Below are positions 1 through 11,985 of a stretch of DNA of 64,000 bases, in pieces. The position numbers and the translations under genes are program-made. Numbering within the stretch: the first letter of the stretch is position 1; each line of letters begins with the position of its first letter. The notes under the pieces were generated by a model that was given only the letters and a program-made list of their open reading frames with translations, made no database searches and was not told the origin of the DNA. Source of the stretch: Nymphaea colorata (Eukaryota; Streptophyta; Magnoliopsida; Nymphaeales; Nymphaeaceae); NCBI RefSeq assembly GCF_008831285.2, contig NC_045140.1, forward strand, positions 26,058,131 to 26,122,130. Reading direction: 5' to 3'.

Positions 1-799
1 GGGTACCGCACCTCGTAGGGTGACTTTTCCGGCAACGATTAATTTCAGGCTGCGATTTATTATTATTCCCTTCCCTTGTTGTTTTTCTTTCTCTCGCAGT
101 ATCTCCAGAGTTCAAAACTCGAAATCCGTTCGTGCCCCACGGAATTTATTTCGCTCGTACAATAACAAAAGTGTTTGAACGCCAATATACGTGTACACAT
201 ACTGTTCCCATTTTACATCCGACATGAAAAAAGAAAAATCTTCATCTTGGGGAGTTTGTGATGTTCGAATTTTTTGATTAATGCTGCCGGCCCGGCCGGC
301 ATGTGTGTGCACTGCCGGTGGACCGCGCATTAAAGCTTGATGGTGATGCCACACGCGTGTCTGTTCAACGCTTCAACTTATATGTCATGTTCCTACCTTC
401 AACGGTTCAAAGAAATAATGCTGATATCTTGAACTTCATTCACTCACCGCCATCCTAAACAATACAAAGTATACTTTTTGGTGACTATTAACTTTGGATT
501 ATGAATAAAAGTAATGCCCGAAAGGATATGTATGAGATTTTTGGTTGAAAGTTCTTCAACAATAGGTTTAGCTGGAGACGACTGGTGGGGAACACATGTG
601 GAAATCTTTTTCCTATGGAAAATAAAATATTTGGGTAGCTGGGGCTCATTACACTCGGGATGGGATGGGCCCATAGATGAAAAGGACTTTGGTACCTTTC
701 CCCTTTCTAATTCTGTTTATTAGTGAGGCGCCACTTCGCTTTTCTAAAAGCAAACCATGGAATCTAATATCCCGAGGGAACCATTTCAATCAATCGTTC
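1..799. other. Intergenic, nothing recognised
   Basis: No reading frame of convincing composition, no RNA gene and no repeat structure was recognised here. The stretch is moderately AT-rich and contains only short open frames on both strands that look random. Confidence 0.6.
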
Positions 800-831
800 G
801 CTTTGGCTTTGGCTTTGGCTTTGGCTTTGGC
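800..831. repeat. Hexanucleotide microsatellite (CTTTGG)n
   Basis: Five uninterrupted copies of CTTTGG plus flanking partial bases are visible. No gene lies close enough to suggest a role. Confidence 0.9.
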
Positions 832-945
832 ATGAAACGAGCGATCCATTTTGGCTCTTGACGGGTCGGGTATCACCTCATCACCACCCCTACTGAATCC
901 GGCACCTTGGATGGATCCGGTTCGCGGTTTACAAGAACGACCTAG

Positions 946-1560
946 CTATCCGCTAATATGACATCTAAGGGCTTCATCTTTTCTCGCTTCTAATGCGCAC
1001 AGATTCGCCTTTCGCTGATACGACGGTTCATCATCCTCATGCTCTGCTTTTGCTTTTGAAGAAACAAAACATGCGGCCGCTTTTCCGGCTTCCTCTTTTT
1101 TGACCGAATTATGGTCATCAACTGCTAGGGCCAAACCTCTTTCTGAGACAATGATAAAAGGGCAGTGGGTGGAACGTAATAATTGAACAGTCTCATTGGC
1201 TTCCTGCAAATGGCTGTTAGTCTGGCCCAACTTTATTTCAGTGGACTTGCTTTATGAATTTTATGTTGGAAAACTTTTCCGAGTCATCGATTTCTAGCAA
1301 CAACGGGACTGCGGAGTGCCGATCGGTGTTGTGAGATTCCGGTTTCTGAATTGAATCAGTCGGCCAAGTGCCTGCCATATTCACTGATTCAGAGCTTACA
1401 AAGGGAACAACAATAGAAAAATAAGCATCTTCTACTGCCAGTCTAATTGATCCCAAGTTGCAAGAGCCATAATAGTCGATTCATCGTTCAAATAAGAGCC
1501 AAGTAGAACTGTTGTGAGGGCATTTGCAGCTTGGAGAGAACATTGTTTATTATGTGCATT
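946..1560 (-). pseudogene. Unrecognised relic coding stretch
   Basis: On the minus strand three successive stretches read as open, protein-like sequence. About 1560 to 1455 gives text beginning SLQAANALTT. 1456 to 1238 gives GSIRLAVEDAYF and onward. 1230 to 946 gives GQTNSHLQEANE and onward. They lie in different frames or are separated by stops, and none has an ATG start: both long frames open on TTG. The composition (charged, few low-complexity runs) looks more like former exon sequence than random AT-rich DNA. I do not recognise the family. It could be a decayed gene, exons of a gene running off the window, or chance. Confidence 0.3.
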
Positions 1561-2835
1561 AGTTTGGGATTCTAATGATATCTTAAGGGCCACTTACTAC
1601 CTATAACAGACTGTCTAGTGACCTCGCTCCAAAATTTAGGGTAGTTTCATAGATCACTATGTTACACGGTTTCATGAATATGCCTTAATTTTTGAAGTGG
1701 TTTCACTGGGCAATAACAATTTGTTGATGGGATCGTTTGCCGATAGTAATGAACTATTAATGTTCTACAAATCTTTACTTAAAATTGGGACAGATTCATT
1801 AACCATTGTAACATAGTGTTTTATTAATATATATTATATATATATATTTTTAGCAGATTAATAAAACAGCTAGAGTTTATTATTTTTGTCAAACGACCCG
1901 GCACAGTTTTTTCATATTTGTATAAGCTTTCCCTGGATCACATTTACAACTTTGTTGCTGATGAAAGGAGTATAAATATCGTATGCATTTTCTAAATTGC
2001 TTGGTGATTCTGGCCAAAAGGAGTGGGGTTTGGACTTCGAACCTTCGACCTAAGGGTGCAAATGGATTAAGTTTTGCTGCAGATTCCATTTGTCCTGTGA
2101 GCTTACATAAGGGTTTGATACAATCTATATGTACTATGCATGAGGTTTTCATACAATCAAATATTTTTTATTAAAACTAGCTATATCGATGCATTTTTCA
2201 TTCTTAAAGCACTAGACTATACGTTCTGCAACATGTATAACATATTTTTGAATGGCTAAACTAAAAGGCACCATTCACCAAAAACTTCGAAGAACATAGA
2301 ATTTTGTAAGGAACTTAGAAATCAAATCTTGGCTTTTTCAACGTGGGTATTACATCAGTTTGTCAAGGCACATTCACATAGCGATGGAGAGCGACGGCGA
2401 CCTGGTGCTGTTTATGTGCGGGCATATGAATAAAAAACCGAGCAGTTCCAGTGCATTTCATCAAATCACAAAACTGTAATCTGAGTGCAGATCTAGTCAA
2501 ATGCTGTGAATTAACTCCACCCAATGAACGAGATTTAGGCAGTAAAATCTATGGAGTTCTACGTCATTGTTTATATTTAGCAAACGATCGATTAGAACCT
2601 GCCTTCCCGTCGACCTAGTTGATGAATCTTGCAGAAGAAACGTATATATTACAGACGGAATCACTTAAGAAGAAACTTGATCGTCTAGAGAAAGAAATGA
2701 TTGCAAGTTTCTTAAGGAGGGTTGGCTGGCATGGTTAAATAAGTATAAGAAGCACATGGCCATGGCGTCTGGAGAATCTTATTGCGTTGAAATGAGAGTG
2801 GTTTTGGTGAAGGACCAGGTTTTCTTTTATGTATA
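1561..2835. other. Intergenic, nothing recognised
   Basis: AT-rich DNA with a short (TA)-rich patch near 1828-1850. No supported gene, RNA or element was seen. Confidence 0.6.
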
Positions 2836-2945
2836 ATAAGTCATAAACTATGGTTTCAAAAGTTCAGGTGAAGTAAATTTTTTTTTTTTTAATGTTTGAT
2901 AAGTCACGAACTAAGATTTCAAAAGTTCAGGTGGGGTAAATTTTC
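2836..2945. repeat. Imperfect tandem duplication, about 63-bp period
   Basis: The segment starting ATAAGTCATAAACTA at 2836 recurs with a few substitutions at 2899 (ATAAGTCACGAACTA). The shared core TTTCAAAAGTTCAGGTG lies in both copies, and a poly(T) run separates them. Confidence 0.8.
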
Positions 2946-3448
2946 AAATTGGAAAGTACAGGATAGCTGTTAGTAATGTAGACGGTTAATTTGGACTAGG
3001 TCCACCATTTACTAGATTCAAATAAGTTGGATCTTTCTTGATCATATTCCACTCAAACTCAAACCTGGAATTTAATTTTTGGAGCTTCATCCAAATCTGA
3101 TGGGGGAATTTAAGATCCAAACTTTACACACAAGTGCATCAGATCTTCGTCGGATTTCATGTTCGCAGCCACTGGCCACATGAGCCGCATATCAAGCCTG
3201 AGTCCGATTAAGATTAAGACCCATTTTCCTTTATTGAACTCAACCAAGCAAGCCCAGTTTGTTTCAGGTCGTTAATCAGATCTTACCAAGGGGTTGGCCT
3301 CCATATTCACTGCCATGAAGCCCCTTCTCCATTTCCGTGCTTCTGATGGGCGGGCAATTCTTGATCTCTAAGACTTGTCAAAACATGGCACTGCTATGCC
3401 AGATTGGTAGACAATATAAAAACACAAACAGTTATGAATCTGGCCCAA

Positions 3449-3620
3449 AGGGCTTAGCGTAGCTGGTCGACCAGGTCATGTAGAAGGCAGTCATCGATTC
3501 GATTCTCATGGGTATTATTTACTTGAATTGTAAATGATGAAATCGTGACACTTTAGATGATAGGTGATCCATACGCTGCCTAGGTCCCGATGTAACTCAG
3601 GACTTCAGCAAGGGGCAAAC
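3449..3620 (+). mobile_element. tRNA-derived SINE-like element, copy 1
   Basis: An A-box-like sequence (TAGCGTAGCTGG, 3455-3466) is followed about 30 bp later by a B-box-like sequence (CGATTCGATTC, 3495-3505). This is the internal RNA polymerase III promoter layout of tRNA-derived SINEs. The flanks do not fold as a tRNA and there is no proper anticodon arm. A second element at 58.57 kb shares the AGCTGGTCGA core and the same A/B spacing, which supports a dispersed family. Both ends are approximate. No target-site duplication was established. Confidence 0.5.
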
Positions 3621-5362
3621 GGAAGGCTTTCGAGCTTCTTTTTCATGTGGTGGATTGCGAACCTCTTGTTCACCTAGAAATGATTATGAACCTCAGGTAG
3701 GACTTACATAGTCAGAAATGGACAAAACCAAATAATTCTTTTTATAACACTAAGATATTTAAATACTCAGCATCATTCCTGAAACATTGATTAATCAGCA
3801 ACAGAACCAAAATGAAAGACAAGGTGGTGGCCTGGGCCAAGTCAAGGAGGAGCGGGAAACCAAATGTCCTACCCCGTGCTTTGTTTATAAATCCGATACA
3901 CCATTAGAGTAATGTCTTGGTGTTTTAATATGACGTGCAACATCTCAATTGTCACAACAGAAAGGGTGGAGAATGGTAGTGGTTAGTCTTTGTTTCAAAT
4001 TCTTGCGACGTCAACTCTATGTGTTTCAAAAGAGAAAACATCAATATACAAGTTGAAGCATAGCATGAGGTCTCCTGAAAGCACTGGAAGTAGCAATATA
4101 CTCTAAGGGAAAGGGAGAGGGTCGGGTTGTGTTGGGGGCAGAAAGGTAAAGTAGGGATTGAGGAAGGAGTCGGGGAGGTTTCATCCTTCATTCAAGTGGT
4201 TGCATTAGCCTCCCCCTCATCCAACATCTCATACTGCAGTCATGGAGTATGAGTTTGAACCCATCTCAAAACTCACAACACATATTGCTTCAATGTTCTT
4301 GAGCTACATAGGTGGAGGGTAAATCAGCTTTCAGATCAATGGAACTGATTTTCCATGTTAGACATCCAGTGATCATTAATAAACTTAAAGTTACACAGAT
4401 GTAACTTTTTAAATAAAAGCTGTTCACTAAAAATTAATGATTCAAACTCTATCTATAAGAAAATTGACTGCAGAATTGGCACGTACATTTTGAAGTGAAA
4501 TTATGCACAAAGTATGAAATGTGTTTTCAACGAGTATGAGCGGCATGAGAATAGGAGATGCGGAGTCCGTCTGCCGTCCAACAAGGCTCATAAGGGGGCG
4601 AACCTGGGTCACTTACGGAATTCGTTATGAACTTATTTCTCCCTATTACAAGCTTCCTACTAATTTATCGTTTCTTTTGTTAGGCTAATTTATTTATTAT
4701 CTGTTGGGCTCGCATCGAAGATTAGCGAGTTAGCGTCTAGGCAAAACAATGAGCACACCGTCAGATGCGATAGAACAGTAAAGCACAAGATATGCTCCCC
4801 ATAAATCAGAAGCAGAAACGAATGATGGTTTCAGTGCGTGGGCGAAATCCAGAAACCATTCTATTAGGGTTATAATAACCAAGGCGTTTTCGCACGTTAC
4901 ACAGGTACGGGACAAATCAACAACCCAAAAAAACAGAACAGACGAAAGAGAGACTTGAGGGACTTGCTATGTTGAGAGAACACGTGATATCACATATAAT
5001 TCATATACTTTCCCAATATTTCCAGACAGACAATCAATAGTTATGCTTTTGTTCTACAATGGCTAAAGTCAACAAGAGTCTGTACCTATAGCCAATTGCA
5101 AGAACACCTTCATTCTTTAACAATGGCCAGAACAGTGAAAAGAAAAAAAAAGGGGGGGGACAGAAACCTTGTTGGGAACTACAGAAAACATACAGGTAAT
5201 GTATCATGTCCTAAACCAATGGCGAGCAATCTAAATGAGACTAAAAGACAAAATTCTTCGAAGATGCTCACTTGGTGGAGAAGATGTCCAGAATCGACTG
5301 CATCCCTCGTTGCTTGCCTGCTCGCTGCTCTGAAAATGATATAGTGCAAGAAACTACGCCAG
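3621..5362. other. Intergenic DNA and 3' flank of the TM9 gene
   Basis: No coding sequence is supported. The right part (roughly 4900-5362) probably includes the 3' untranslated region of the minus-strand TM9 gene. A purine-rich run AAAAAAAAAGGGGGGG lies at about 5143-5159. Confidence 0.5.
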
Positions 5363-8300
5363 TCAATCTATTTTAACTGACGAATATATGAGCCTTGTGA
5401 ACCAGAAGCAGGCGTAGAAGCCGATGGTGCCCGTTAGCACAAAAAAGGCATATGAGGCAATAAGCATATAACCAAAGTACAGCATTCCAGAAACTGGTTT
5501 TGTAATCTCAAGCTTCGTGAAAAAGTAGAACGCTGCATAAAGAAAGAGGTAGAGTGCCGATGAACCAGACGTTAAGTAAGACCTCCACCACCATAGATAG
5601 TCCTCGCTACACAGTTGGAAGTAGCAAAGCACAACAGTGATCTCAGCACAAGTAACGATGAGAATAAGGAAAACAATGAAGAGGAAGCCGAAGATGTAAT
5701 AGAACTGGTGAAGCCAAATGGATGTGAGAATGAAGAAGAGCTCAATGAAAACTGCTCCAAATGGGAGTATGCCTCCAATCAGAATTGAGAAGGTTGGATT
5801 CATGTACCAGGCCTGTTCCGGAATTTGCCTTGGAATCTTGTTTGTCTTAACTGGGTCTTCAATAGCAGGCTTTTTGAATCCCACATAACTGCCAACAAAC
5901 AAAAGAGGCACAGATATTCCAAACCAAAGGAAGACTAGTGCAAACATGGTTCCAAAGGGAACTGCGCCAGATGACTTCTCCCCCCAGATGAGTGCGTTTA
6001 GGACGAAGAAAATGGAAAAGACAACTCCAGGAAACATGAAAGCAGTTTTGAGTGTGACTTTCTTCCATTCTGTCCCCTTGAACATCTTGTAAAGACGAGC
6101 AGAAGAGTAACCAGCAAATAAGCCCATGAAAGCCCAAAGCAGCAGCATTGCAGTCATCAAGCCACCCCTGTTTGATGGGGAAAGGAATCCAAGCATTGCA
6201 AAGATCATTGTAACAAGTACCATTCCAAAGAATTGCACCCCTGTACCAACATACACACACAGCAGATCAGAGTTGCTTGGTGGCCTGAAGACATCCCCAT
6301 GGACCAATTTCCACCCAGTTTCTTCTTGGGCTTCTTCCTGTGTCTCCAACTGATTATACTTGGAAATGTCACGGTACAAGGTCCGGAGCATGATCATTGC
6401 CACCATTCCCGAAAGGAAGAGGACAATCATCAAAGAGTTGACAATAGAGAACCAGTGGATTTGATCATCATTCATCAGGAGATATGTATCCCATCTGTAT
6501 GCCCACTTGATAGGACTTTCCTGCAAATAAAACGTGATAGGACAAAATAAGGATATTAGCCAGGTTGTGCAGAAATCTCAATTGCCACTGGAAAAAAAAA
6601 AAGCAATCTGCACCTGAAACTCCACATCATATGTGAAGATTATCTCTTTGTTTTCCTCAATTTCTTGAGGAGCATCAGCCTCTGCAACAAACCGTTGAGC
6701 ATGTGGGTTGCATGTGGACAAGCTAATCTGCTCGCTCCACTCACCTTCATACTCATGCTTAACACTGAAAGGTTTCAGTAAGAATAAAGATTAACAACCT
6801 TTCACCAGAAGTAGACACAAACGATGCTTTCAGGAAAAAAGGATCAACCATTCACAGACCTGTATGGCCTAACCTCGAAACCAACTATTCTTGCAGTGTC
6901 TACTGAGTCGCCCTTGTGGTACTTAACAGTAAAATGCAGGTGGTTATGGATGTAGTACTTCTGTTCAGTACTCTGGATGCACAAACCAAGTCTTAGCTTG
7001 AAATATCTACATGGGAAATGACAATGAAATCTCTGTTCATAAAGCACAGATGCTTACTCCTCTCTCATGCAATTTGATGCCGACTAGAAAACCATGTTGG
7101 TAGAAGGTAGCTGATTCCTGATCCTGTCGTTTCAAAGGAACTACTACGGGAAGATTATCCAGTATCCTTTGTTGCAGCACAAACAAATCATTATGCTGCC
7201 CAAATTCAATAGAACAAAAATACACCCAATAGACAACTTACATATTGACATGATATTCGTCATCTATTTTTTCCTTGAAGTGCTTTGCATCCTTTGCAGT
7301 CAATACTTTTCTACACGCCAGTTTGCAACTCTGTGGCTCTCTCATATTAAACTGTCAAACAAAAAAACACGAACCAAATGACCTGGGGCTAACAGGAATT
7401 ACAATAGAAGTTTTTGGTGCATTAAAACAAGTAACACAGATCAATGATGCGATAATTTATTGCTGCATCTCGGTCTTGAGGTTTACGTGATACCAGAATC
7501 AGCAGTAACCTTGTAAATATACCAGCATGTTAGTTTTGGCTTGAATTTCAAAGTTTAACAGAGACTTTGATATTAATACTTGTAGAAGAATATAAGACGA
7601 ACAGAGACAAGGGAGAGAAAAACCATACCACATAAACCGAGTTCTCAATCCTGTCACCACGGAGCACTTCTCCAAGATTCTCAGTATTGTCGACTATCTT
7701 TTCTGGTGAACAGTATGGAAGGGAATAATATGAATAAGGAAGCTGAGTTTTTGTAGACGTCAGCTTGTTTACTTTCACCATCAGCACACTACCCTGCAAA
7801 CATCGATTGTTGATCATGGAACAACACAGGAAATTGCTAAAAAGAATCAAAACATGTGCTAGCACGTAAACTTCATTATCGCCAAGCGCCAACAAGATCG
7901 ACAAAAAAAAAAAAAAACTTGCAATTTCAGTGTGACAAGATAGTTTCAGATGGTCCAAGGAAACCCCAAATCCAAACCCCATGCCCTTTTGAACAATATA
8001 TTCAATTTTCACAAAGAAAATAGTACGCACAAAAAAAAATATACAAGTAAACAAAATCAAATTACATTAGTAACTACGGATTGTTACCAAAGCATAGCTC
8101 TTTCCCAAAACAAGGAACCGAAATCACAAAATTCAATTTCTAGCGCTGAAGGGCATAACACCGATTTTGCTACATGAAACCGAAATATATTATAGCTGAA
8201 GATGAACGAGAAAAATAAATTCCACTCGACACATAACTATAAGATCAGAATCACCAGACTTTCCAAAGACCTATTTGACAACTTCCGCATACGGCTAATT

Positions 8301-8927
8301 TGAGACGCTTCTTCAAAAAAAATCAAACCAGTAATTCGCCTCTTCCTCATTGAAATGTACAGCTTGCGGCGAGGTGCATTGACTAAAGCATATTGAGATG
8401 ATTGAGTATCTACAAAACCACCGTCGCAACCTACGCGCTTCCTTGCCCTTCTACAGTGTGGCGCGTCAATTACGTCCAAGTGCGATCCCTGCCCAATCCT
8501 TTCCCCGCATCAACTCATAGAAACGAGGGTTCACCAATTTCTTCGAGAAGGACACAGCAATTCACGCAATTAAAACCTAATCTCATGGAACAGATCAGAT
8601 CACCATAACCTCCGACAGAGATCCATCAAACATGGACGAGAATCCAACAAGTATGCCGATAAAAATCTTCGGAAGCGAATCAAATTCCACAATCGACGGA
8701 ATCGATGAAATCAAACGCAAAATCGAAGGGGTCAACTACTAGCTGAAAAACAAGATCGAGATCGCTCGATCCGAATGAAAGCAGGAACACATGGGAGAAA
8801 CAAGAACCTTTTCGAAATCTTCCGGAGCAACACCTGGTAGGTAGAAAGATCTGCCTCCACCGACGATACAGAGGAAAAACACGACCGGAATCCATAGATG
8901 CGCGGAGACGGATCGGCGGGTAGCCAT
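5363..8927 (-). CDS. Transmembrane 9 superfamily (nonaspanin/EMP70) protein
   Basis: Seven exons (minus strand) keep frame with GT-AG junctions: 8808-8927, 7629-7793, 7242-7351, 7058-7166, 6860-6972, 6614-6764, 5363-6520. They give 641 aa, the usual plant TMN length. Residues 1-27 are a signal peptide (hydrophobic IPVVFFLCIVGG). A lumenal domain follows with the family signature GSVLMVKVNKLTSTKTQLPY right after it. Nine membrane segments begin near residue 279 and run to the C-terminus, all encoded by the long last exon. The chain ends SVKID, a KxD/E tail that in plant TM9 proteins binds COPI and retains the protein in the Golgi. The expected role is a Golgi/endosomal multispanning protein; the transported substrate of the family is not settled. 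The ATG chosen is the first in frame and sits directly before the signal peptide. The paralogue (TMN7-like by length) cannot be fixed without a search. Confidence 0.95.
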
Positions 8928-8966
8928 GGGAAGGAAGGCGAAGAGAAGAATTAGGGCTCCGGTCGA

Positions 8967-9029
8967 GGACGGAGACAGAGAGAGAGAGGGGGGGGGAGGG
9001 GAGAGAGAGAGCAGCAGCAGCAGCAGAAA
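8967..9029 (-). promoter_or_regulatory. CT-rich and (CTG)n leader of the TM9 gene
   Basis: Read on the minus strand, the DNA just upstream of the TM9 start codon is five CTG triplets followed by CT/CCCC runs, between the predicted TATA box and the ATG. CT-rich (Y-patch-like) leaders are common at plant core promoters. This tract probably forms most of the roughly 80-nt 5' leader. Confidence 0.55.
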
Positions 9030-9036
9030 TCGGGGA

Positions 9037-9045
9037 TTTTATATA
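9037..9045 (-). promoter_or_regulatory. TATA box of the TM9 gene
   Basis: The minus strand reads TATATAAAA here, about 110 bp upstream of the TM9 ATG and directly before the CT-rich leader. Spacing fits transcription starting about 30 bp downstream, near 9005-9010. Confidence 0.6.
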
Positions 9046-11985
9046 ATTATGGGAGAAAGGGAGATCCAAATCCGACTCAGGGCGGAGAGTGAAGATGACT
9101 CAACTGAAAAAAAAAAAAGCCTCGAAAAGAAAAAGGGGTAACGGAAATCTTCGGTGGTGTGTGTGTGTATGCGTGCGCCCACACACACGTGCTTAGATCT
9201 TAATCGATGAAGATTACGATTTTTCCCGTATCATTCTTCGTTTTTAGTTATTTCCAAATGCGTCCATGAGGACCCAAACTATTTGGAATTGTCTAATTGG
9301 TAAGAAAATCATTTCTCCTGTTTCACTTTTAAGACAAATTCACCTTTTTGTTACTTTATTTAGTCATTTCCTTTAAGACACAATCTTCTCTTTATGTTTT
9401 AAGGATATTTTTAGGTTACTTATCATAGGAATACTACTTTCTATTCACAGATCTAATTTTCTCAACATTTAATTTGAAATGCTCAAGTAAAAAGTAGGAA
9501 GAATATCTATATATATATATATATATCGTCAGTGACTTGTTGGTTTCTATTGAATCATGAGTTAACTTTTCACGATAATTTTATAAACAGCTATATGTTT
9601 CTGGAAATCTCTGGATTTGAAACATATTTCTGCTGCCCAACAGCTGAATGAGAGGCTCATGTTTCAGATTCTTGTTGCCCTTAAGGAGAGCAACATGTAC
9701 TGAAAGAACCGTATATTCGTTTTCAAAAGAAAAAAAAAAAGTATTTCTGTCATTGCCTTCAATCAGATGGCCATATTCTTCTCATTGAGGAGTGGTATTT
9801 AAAAAGTTGATATTTTCCAGGCACCTCATTTGAATAAATACAAGTCTACTTACTTTTCAGGCACCAACCGCACGAGCAGAACGAGCCTAATTCAAGAGAA
9901 TCGGATCTCAAGTTACGTCCATGGCAGATCTAAGAAAATGTTTTAAACCCGTAGGTTTGGATCTGTTGAATACATAAAGGTATCAGATTCACAAAAAAAA
10001 AAGTGTTTGATAGCTTCGGATTTGAGATCCCCCATGATTTGAGCACCCATTAAACCCCATCAGCAACAGCATGATAAGTCAGATCCCAAAAAAAAAAATA
10101 AATATTCAAATTCTTTTAGTGATTGAACCCAATTCAATTCAAGAGATTTGAAATCCAAAAGTTTGATTATGAGCATGTATTCTCTTGGAACAAATGAGCC
10201 AAAATTAGCTCGATCTAATTGGCAAAGAAAGAAATCCCTGCTTGAGTTGAGCTCCGATTCTAGTGAAGTCAAAAGTTTGGCACCTAAGGTAGGTCCCTTA
10301 TCACGATCTGGTAAAGATCTACCAAACTGCACCTCACCAGAAATAGATAAACTAATTCAGAGAAACGAACTAATCCTCCATTTTTATGACAAGTATGAGC
10401 ATGGGTTTATTAGTTCATGAGATCCAAAACGCTTTTTGTTCTTGTGAAAAATCCTGAATGCGGGTCCTAATCAAGCTTCGTGCACCTCCAAGACAGATCT
10501 GAATCTGAACCATGCAATTTTAACAGGGACCAAGAACTGTGGATGTCAATGTTTCAGATATAATCCAAAACTTTGATTTGAAATTTCACATCATGTAGTC
10601 CGGATTTGATATAAGATGTTCCTATTTGATTCAGACAGGCATTGGACTTCAACGGCCTATTTGGATGGGGAAAAAAAAATTGAAAGGATACTAATGGATG
10701 AAAAGGATGATAAAGGATTAATAATTGGGAGAAAAAGAAAAGATAAGAATAGGAATGATTTGTACTTGAAAGAATTCAGATACGTTGGTGAATTTTCTGT
10801 ATCGGATTTTACATCCAACTCCGAGTTGAATTGGCAACATTCGATTAGTCATAAAACGAATCTGAATCAGAGGCGCACTGCCCTTCAATCATTCCTATTA
10901 TAAGAAGAAGAAAACATCCTGCTGGGGTTCGGCCTCCCACCTTTATTAACAGAAATTCTTTGCAATTTAACCATACATATATTATGTAGAACACGTATTA
11001 TGTCGATCAGTTTTTGGACTTTAATAGTATTTTCATAATAAGTCGTATGAACATTTCATAACAAAAAAAAATGAATTGACCATTGATCTGTTGAAGGTTT
11101 ATTGTTGAAAGAAAAATAAAGAAAAAAAAGTTATTAAAATTAATGATAAATAATCAAAATACTAATTCCTTTGGTTTTCTTGTTTTTCTTTCAACTATCT
11201 ATCATAAAAAGATCAACCAACATTTGCGATGATTTTTTATGACTCTACCACCTAAAACTCTAGTTCCTATCAATTTCTCATCTATTGTTAGTAAGCGAAA
11301 AGATGGAAAATAGCTTTTTAAAAATGATCAAACATCGGTTGAAGCTCATTCACAAGGCAAAGGAGTTGTGCATTTGAGGTTGGAAGAAGCGATGACTGAG
11401 GCCAATTCGATACCAGAAATTTTGACTTCGTTTCTTGGTTTTTGTGTCAAGAACTCACATAGCTTGACGTGCTTGTCACGCTTATAGGCTACTTTAACGG
11501 CATGATTTGAAGTTTGGTTAATGCTGCATGTTCTCTGCCCATTTAGTTTTCCGTGGAAGTCAAGGCTTTTAGCCAATTAAGATAATCTAAAAGTAGACTC
11601 TCTCTCACTTTCTCTTATTACTTATAAGTGTGTGCATATAATACATCAATTTATTTTGCACGTTAAGATTTTTTTAATGTCGTAGGAGTGAGGAGGCAGC
11701 TTCGATCTCGGGGAGCATTTTAATGGTCACTGCATCATTTAGTGCAGATTTCTTGCTTTCTTGAATGTTGTGGTAGGAGCTTAATTTCCCTAGTTGAGAC
11801 TTTGGAGCACAAACCTTTTGAATGTAACATTTAATTTTTGTTGAAGAAATGCCAACAAACGCCCTCACTCTTCCGCTTTTCTGCGGTCGCCGGTGAGCTT
11901 GCCGTCGGCGGACGGGCACTCGGATCTCTCTTCCTCTCTATCTCGATGCAGCCCGATTCTCCGTATCGTTCAGAACGATACGGTG
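9046..11985. other. Divergent intergenic region between the TM9 and PPR genes
   Basis: About 2.9 kb separates the two divergent genes. It holds a GT/AC inverted tract at 9155-9190, a short (TA)n run at 9507-9526, a fragment related to the MITE at 35.3 kb (10003-10033), and otherwise AT-rich DNA with several poly(A) runs. No gene is supported. The last 150 bp are the PPR 5' leader. They contain a 15-codon out-of-frame uORF from the ATG at 11849, and an out-of-frame ATG at 11946 in weak context whose frame overlaps the PPR start. Confidence 0.5.

Noticed and set aside
4200-4270. tRNA-like B box (GAGTTTGAACCC)
   Set aside because: No A box at proper spacing and no cloverleaf; a single short match is not enough.
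11893-11985. N-terminal extension of the PPR protein
   Set aside because: The frame is open to a GTG at 11893 but contains no ATG before 11986, and non-AUG initiation cannot be shown.
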